NCBI GenBank assembly: GCA_036379355.1
Contig: DASVGV010000143.1
Coordinates: 1 to 8,990 of the forward strand
DNA from: CAJCIY01 sp036379355
GTDB lineage: Bacteria; Actinomycetota; Actinomycetes; Mycobacteriales; CAJCIY01
Direction: 5' to 3'
DNA: 8,990 bases
Below, piece after piece: positions 6,336 to 8,990 of the stretch. Both the position numbers and the translations under genes were made by a program. Below the pieces are notes generated by a model that worked only from the letters and a program-made list of their open reading frames with translations, had not been told where the DNA came from and searched no databases. Position 1 is the stretch's first letter; each line of letters starts with the position of its first letter.

Positions 6336-6376
6336 ACCACCGGTTCGACCGAAGGCCTCGAGGCCGCGGAATCCCC
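6302..6376 (+). promoter_or_regulatory. Antiterminator structure in the whiB7 leader
   Basis: Three stacked perfect stems can be drawn by hand. The outer is GGGGATTC (6302-6309) with GAATCCCC (6369-6376), 8 bp. The middle is CCTCG and AGGCC (6312-6322, one bulged A at 6317) with GGCCT and CGAGG (6354-6363), 10 bp. The inner is GAACCGG (6324-6330) with CCGGTTC (6340-6346), 7 bp, around a 9-base loop. That loop contains the leader TGA (6333-6335). The 3' arms use bases 6362-6363 and 6369-6376, which belong to the 5' arm and apical part of the terminator hairpin, so the two folds exclude each other. A ribosome finishing the leader ORF would disrupt the middle and inner stems and favour the terminator. 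Confidence 0.8.
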
Positions 6377-6403
6377 GACAGGGAGTCCGCGGCCTTTTTG
6401 TTT
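6362..6403 (+). terminator. Intrinsic terminator (attenuator) before whiB7
   Basis: GGCCGCGGA (6362-6370) pairs perfectly with TCCGCGGCC (6386-6394). An A/G mismatch and a further 4-bp stem (TCCC with GGGA) follow around a 5-base loop. TTTTTGTTT runs directly from 6395 to 6403. This is a textbook Rho-independent terminator with the only real T-run nearby. It lies 100 bases upstream of whiB7 on the same strand, so it can only act as a conditional stop for that gene. Confidence 0.92.
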
Positions 6404-6502
6404 GTCCGGACCGCCACCGCTACCGAGAGCACCACCCAGCAGTACGGGAGCCACAAGCCCCCACCGCCCGAACTGATCACGCCCCACAAGGAGGTGACCG
6501 CC
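6404..6502 (+). promoter_or_regulatory. whiB7 proximal leader and ribosome-binding site
   Basis: The stretch after the terminator is CAC/ACC-rich and poor in strong structure by eye; I see no second leader ORF. AAGGAGGTG (6488-6496) is a near-perfect ribosome-binding site 6 bases before GTG 6503. This favours 6503 over the in-frame GTG at 6494, which lies inside the Shine-Dalgarno sequence itself. Confidence 0.7.
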
Positions 6503-6892
6503 GTGACGATCGAGGCGACCTGTCCCCGCACCAGCCCGGCCGACCTGCTCACCGACGAGCTCGAGTTCCACTTCGCCTGCGTCGAGGACGCGCTCGTCGC
6601 GGGACTCGCCCTCCCCTGCCAGGACCACGACCCGGACCTGTTCTTCGCCGACTCGCCGGTCGAGGTGGAGCGCGCCAAGACGCTGTGCGCCGACTGCCCG
6701 GTGAAGGCGGTCTGCCTGGCCGCCGCGCTCGAGCGGCGCGAGCCGTGGGGCGTCTGGGGCGGCGAGTGGTTCGAGGGCGGCGAGGCCGTGGGGCGCAAGC
6801 GCCCCCGCGGCCGTCCGCGCAAGGACGGCTCGATCGGCCCACGCCCGGCGCCCGCCCGGGTCCACACACGTACGAAGGAGGTGGCCGCATGA
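6503..6892 (+). CDS. whiB7: WhiB7 (WblC) iron-sulfur transcriptional regulator
   Basis: WhiB7 binds the sigma-A subunit and activates promoters with an AT-rich -35-flanking motif, driving intrinsic resistance to ribosome-targeting antibiotics and stress genes in Actinomycetota. The 129-residue product has the four Fe-S cysteines C39, C62, C65, C71 (C-x22-C-x2-C-x5-C). It also has the WhiB7-specific turn EPWGVWGGEWFEGG (80-93) and a C-terminal AT-hook KRPRGRPRK (99-107), which distinguishes WhiB7 from other Wbl proteins. The start is GTG 6503, set by the ribosome-binding site 6 bases upstream. The stop overlaps the ATG of the next small gene (ATGA, 6889-6892). Control is predicted at two levels: autoactivation at 6050-6087, and attenuation by the leader ORF, antiterminator and terminator. 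It lies downstream of uvrD2, as in mycobacteria. Confidence 0.97.
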   Translation: MTIEATCPRTSPADLLTDELEFHFACVEDALVAGLALPCQDHDPDLFFADSPVEVERAKTLCADCPVKAVCLAAALERREPWGVWGGEWFEGGEAVGRKRPRGRPRKDGSIGPRPAPARVHTRTKEVAA

Positions 6893-7143
6893 CCGAACCT
6901 CTCGCCGGCACCGATGGTGGCCGGCTGTCCCTCGTCCGACACGTCCCGAAGGGAGCTGTCGTGAACTCCGTTCATGCGCAGCTCGCCCGAGAGCGCCAGC
7001 GCGACCTGCGTCAGGAAGCCGTGGTGGCGAACCGGAGGCACGCCGTCCTCGCCGCGAGGCGACTGGACCGGCGCGCCCGGCTCGCCGACCAGCGGGCCCG
7101 CGCCGCGCGCGCCGCTCTCGTGGCGCTGCCCCTCCACACCTGA
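6889..7143 (+). CDS. Small basic Arg/Ala-rich protein translationally coupled to whiB7
   Basis: The 84-residue product has no domain I recognise. From about residue 25 it is a continuous predicted helix very rich in Arg, Ala, Leu and Gln (for example QLARERQRDLRQEAVV and ARAARAALVAL), suggesting a basic helix or coiled coil that could touch nucleic acid or ribosomes; that is inference. Start ATG 6889 overlaps the whiB7 stop and has AAGGAGG (6875-6881) 7 bases upstream. An in-frame GTG at 6961, with AAGGGAG 5 bases upstream, would give a 60-residue form covering just the helical part. Both starts are plausible. Being behind the same leader and before the 7160 hairpin, it should be expressed only when whiB7 is. 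Confidence 0.72.
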   Translation: MTEPLAGTDGGRLSLVRHVPKGAVVNSVHAQLARERQRDLRQEAVVANRRHAVLAARRLDRRARLADQRARAARAALVALPLHT

Positions 7144-7159
7144 TCCGTGGAGGTGACCG

Positions 7160-7199
7160 GCAGACGCCCCCGTCCTCGCACCAGGACGGGGGCGTCTGC
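7160..7199. terminator. Strong hairpin terminator after the whiB7 operon
   Basis: A perfect 17-bp inverted repeat: the left arm 7160-7176 begins GCAGACGCCCCC, the right arm 7183-7199 is its exact complement, and the loop is 6 bases. It starts 16 bases after the small-protein stop. No T-tract follows, which is common for actinobacterial terminators. It separates the whiB7 unit from the phosphodiesterase gene and would work in either direction. Confidence 0.85.
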
Positions 7200-7222
7200 G
7201 CGTCCGCCCACCGGTGTCCCCG

Positions 7223-7228
7223 TATGTT
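7223..7228 (+). promoter_or_regulatory. -10 element TATGTT of a probable leaderless promoter
   Basis: TATGTT fits TAnnnT and ends 6 bases before GTG 7235, so transcription would begin at or next to the start codon. No Shine-Dalgarno sequence precedes either candidate start (7214 or 7235), which agrees with a leaderless message, a common mode in Actinomycetota. No clear -35 is visible; the expected position falls at the edge of the 17-bp hairpin. Confidence 0.5.
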
Positions 7229-7234
7229 GACCCC

Positions 7235-8707
7235 GTGCCGCTGCCCGATCGCGTCTTCTCCACTGTCCGTACGGGCACCGGGGCCGGGGATCTACGCCGC
7301 GCCCTCGACGTCCTCACCGGCCCCTCCCTGGCGCACGTCGTCGAGCTGGTCGTCTGGCGGTCGGCGCCGGACGCCCTGACGGTCGCGAACAGCGCGGGTT
7401 CCTGCCGGGTCACCGCCGGCGGCCACGAGCCGCTCGAGGGACAGGACCCGCTGGCGCGGCAGGACCCGACCGCGTTCGCCGGCGTCGCGGCCGAGCTGGC
7501 CACACCCTGTCCGCCCCCGTCCGTCAACCACTACCCCCACGCGGCCGCCCGGCTCTGGTCGGCGTTCGCCGAGCCGGACCGCGCTCCGGACATCGCGGTC
7601 GTGCACACCGACGCGCACTACTGGCCCGACCAGCAGGGGCACCTCGGCGAGCACGGGTCGCTCGGCGTGCTCCAGTCGCGCGCGCCGCTGCTGCTGTCCG
7701 GTCCCGGCGTCACAGCACGGGGCCTGCTGTCCACCTCGGCCCGGACGGTCGACGTCGCGCCGACGCTCCTCGCGCTCGCCGGGCTGCCCGTACCCGACGG
7801 GCTGGACGGCCGCCCCCTCGTCGACGCGGGTTCCGCCGACCGCGTGCTCGGCCTGCTGTGGGACGGCGCGAACGCCTCGGCCCTCTACGACGGCGCGGCG
7901 AGCGGCCTGCTCCCGAACGTCGCACGCCTCCTCGAGCGCGGGTGCGCATACGTCGGGGGCGCTATCGCCGAGTTCCCGAGCGTCACGCTCGTCAACCACA
8001 CGTGCGCCCTGACCGGGGTCGGCCCGGGCCGGCACGGCATCGTGAACAACGCGTACTGGGATCGCACCGCGCAGCAGCAGATCCTCGCGAACGACTCCAC
8101 GACCTGGCACGTCGCCTGTGACCTCCTGCGACCCGGTGTGCGCACGCTCTGGGAGATGGCCGGCGACATCGGCACCGCGTGCGTCAACGAGCCCATCGAC
8201 CGCGGGGCCGGCTACACCACGTTCGGGCTCGTACGGGCGGCCGCGACCGGCGACGGGACGAAGTCGCTCGCGGAGGCGCTGCCGCCGGCGACCGGGGACC
8301 CGCTCGCGTCCCAGGAGTTCGTCGCCGCCGACCGGGACTACGCGTGGGCCTCGCAGATGGACGCCGTCGGCCTCACGCAGATGCTGACGCTGTACGGCGA
8401 GGAGAAGCCGCCGCGCCTTGCCTGGTGGAACACCACGCTCACCGACTCGGCGCACCACGCCGGGGGAGCGCACTCGCCGATCGCGACGGCCGGTCTGGTC
8501 GACGCCGACCGGCGGCTCGGCGTGTTCCTCGACCTGCTCGTCGAGCGCGACCTGCTCGACGGCACCGCGATCCTGCTGACCGCCGACCACGGCATGACCC
8601 ACGCCGACCCCGACTGCCGTGGCGACTGGGACCAGGCCCTCGCCGACGCCGGCGTCGCCGTCCGCGACGAGGCCTACGGCTACCTCTACCTCGGGGTCGA
8701 CGTCTGA
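7235..8707 (+). CDS. Alkaline phosphatase superfamily phosphodiesterase/nucleotide pyrophosphatase-like protein with permuted motif order
   Basis: A 490-residue putative two-metal phosphohydrolase. The full nucleotide-pyrophosphatase ligand set can be traced: D210 in LLWDGAN, nucleophile T251 in FPSVTLVNHT, D404-x3-H408 in DSAHHAGG, D451-H452 in TADHGM, and a last His H140 in GEHGSLG. In the usual fold that His and the DVAPTLLALAGLP..DGRPL segment lie at the C-terminus. Here they precede the first Asp (residues 138-195), and the protein ends about 35 residues after DHGM. The order suggests a circular permutation. No signal peptide or membrane segment is seen, so it is probably cytosolic; substrate unknown. 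Start GTG 7235 is chosen because a -10 box ends 6 bases upstream; GTG 7214 would add seven residues without a ribosome-binding site. It lies beyond the 7160 terminator and is probably independent of whiB7. Confidence 0.87.
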   Translation: MPLPDRVFSTVRTGTGAGDLRRALDVLTGPSLAHVVELVVWRSAPDALTVANSAGSCRVTAGGHEPLEGQDPLARQDPTAFAGVAAELATPCPPPSVNHYPHAAARLWSAFAEPDRAPDIAVVHTDAHYWPDQQGHLGEHGSLGVLQSRAPLLLSGPGVTARGLLSTSARTVDVAPTLLALAGLPVPDGLDGRPLVDAGSADRVLGLLWDGANASALYDGAASGLLPNVARLLERGCAYVGGAIAEFPSVTLVNHTCALTGVGPGRHGIVNNAYWDRTAQQQILANDSTTWHVACDLLRPGVRTLWEMAGDIGTACVNEPIDRGAGYTTFGLVRAAATGDGTKSLAEALPPATGDPLASQEFVAADRDYAWASQMDAVGLTQMLTLYGEEKPPRLAWWNTTLTDSAHHAGGAHSPIATAGLVDADRRLGVFLDLLVERDLLDGTAILLTADHGMTHADPDCRGDWDQALADAGVAVRDEAYGYLYLGVDV

Positions 8708-8756
8708 TTTCCACGTGCTGGCCGGACTTGCCTCGCTCCACGCGCACCTGAACTGA

Positions 8757-8945
8757 ACGCTACCGACGGGCGCCGACGTCGACCACCTCGCCATCACCGG
8801 TCAGGGCATGCTCGACGGGTCGAGCCTCGACCGCGACAACCACTCGCTCCGCGTCCTGGTCCGCCAGCCTGATGGGTCGTGGCCGATCGTGTCCGAGATG
8901 TACATGGACGCCCACCAGGAGCAGTCGTACCGCTACCACTCCTGA
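8757..8945 (+). pseudogene. C-terminal remnant of an NTF2/SnoaL-like (DUF4440-type) protein
   Basis: After an in-frame TGA (8754-8756) the frame is open for 62 codons to TGA 8943-8945. The end, with RVLVRQPDGSWPIVSEMYMD, resembles the last two strands of NTF2-like fold proteins (R-V-x-V-R-x-x-G-x-W-x-I-V). Only about half a domain is present, there is no ribosome-binding site or suitable start (the first Met is at 8808), and nothing matching the N-terminal helices precedes it in any plus frame I checked. I therefore read it as a truncated gene remnant, with low confidence. It could instead be a short orphan ORF. The 8708-8756 stretch before it holds nothing I can identify. Confidence 0.4.
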
Positions 8946-8969
8946 CGTGGTGCTGTCCGCCAACGGGGT

Positions 8970-8988
8970 GAGGCGGCCTGGACGCCTC
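8970..8988. terminator. Short hairpin at the right edge, possible terminator
   Basis: GAGGCG (8970-8975) pairs with CGCCTC (8983-8988) around a 7-base loop, 25 bases after the remnant's stop. The window ends 2 bases later, so a following T-tract cannot be judged. A 6-bp GC stem is expected often by chance in such DNA. Confidence 0.25.
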
Positions 8989-8990
8989 TG

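Noticed and set aside
7149..7157. GGAGGTG after the small protein, resembling another ribosome-binding site
   Set aside because: No ATG or GTG lies at a suitable distance, and the following bases form the 17-bp terminator stem.
7292..8797. Minus-strand open frame of 501 codons opposite the phosphodiesterase
   Set aside because: It mirrors the codon bias of the real gene, has no recognisable motif and no ribosome-binding site; all superfamily metal ligands are on the plus strand.
8760..8963. Minus-strand 67-codon open frame at the right edge
   Set aside because: It is antisense to the plus-strand remnant, which has the more protein-like sequence, and shows no motif or ribosome-binding site.

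Overview
The window is very GC-rich throughout, with strong G/C third-position bias, frequent GTG starts and 4-base start/stop overlaps. It carries genes for mycoredoxin, a WhiB7 regulator, a UvrD2-type helicase and an actinobacterial-style NADH pyrophosphatase. This points to an Actinomycetota chromosome. From memory, whiB7, uvrD2, mycoredoxin and nudC also cluster in Mycobacterium tuberculosis (around Rv3197A-Rv3199c), with mycoredoxin on the strand opposite its neighbours as here. The genus cannot be named from sequence alone.

Left part (1-2882, plus strand): the last codons of one M16-type peptidase; a second, apparently non-catalytic M16 subunit overlapping it by 4 bases; nudC; and a small four-cysteine protein overlapping nudC by 4 bases. 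These look like one transcript. A short-chain dehydrogenase (minus strand) converges on this unit with 3 bases between the stops. An 11-bp inverted repeat separates it from mycoredoxin (minus).

Middle (4012-6015): divergent from mycoredoxin is a UvrD2-like helicase with all the SF1A motifs. It contains no cysteine, so it lacks the tetracysteine module of mycobacterial UvrD2. Its HRDC domain is cut off by an in-frame TAG and continues in the same frame 7 bases later as a 61-codon ORF.

Right-middle (6050-7199): a complete whiB7 control region. It holds a promoter with an A-rich block next to the -35, a 65-codon leader ORF with a run of five alanines, a long antiterminator whose apical loop contains the leader stop codon, an overlapping intrinsic terminator with a T-tract, and then whiB7 with Fe-S cysteines, GVWGG turn and AT-hook. 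whiB7 overlaps by 4 bases an 84-codon basic, Arg/Ala-rich small protein. A perfect 17-bp hairpin closes the unit. The arrangement implies that translation of the leader decides whether whiB7 and the small protein are transcribed.

Right end (7223-8990): an apparently leaderless gene for an alkaline-phosphatase/nucleotide-pyrophosphatase superfamily protein whose sequence motifs occur in circularly permuted order, followed by what looks like the C-terminal remnant of an NTF2/SnoaL-like protein.

The most notable items are the whiB7 attenuator, the amber-split UvrD2/HRDC, and the permuted phosphodiesterase. No mobile element, CRISPR array, tRNA or rRNA was seen.
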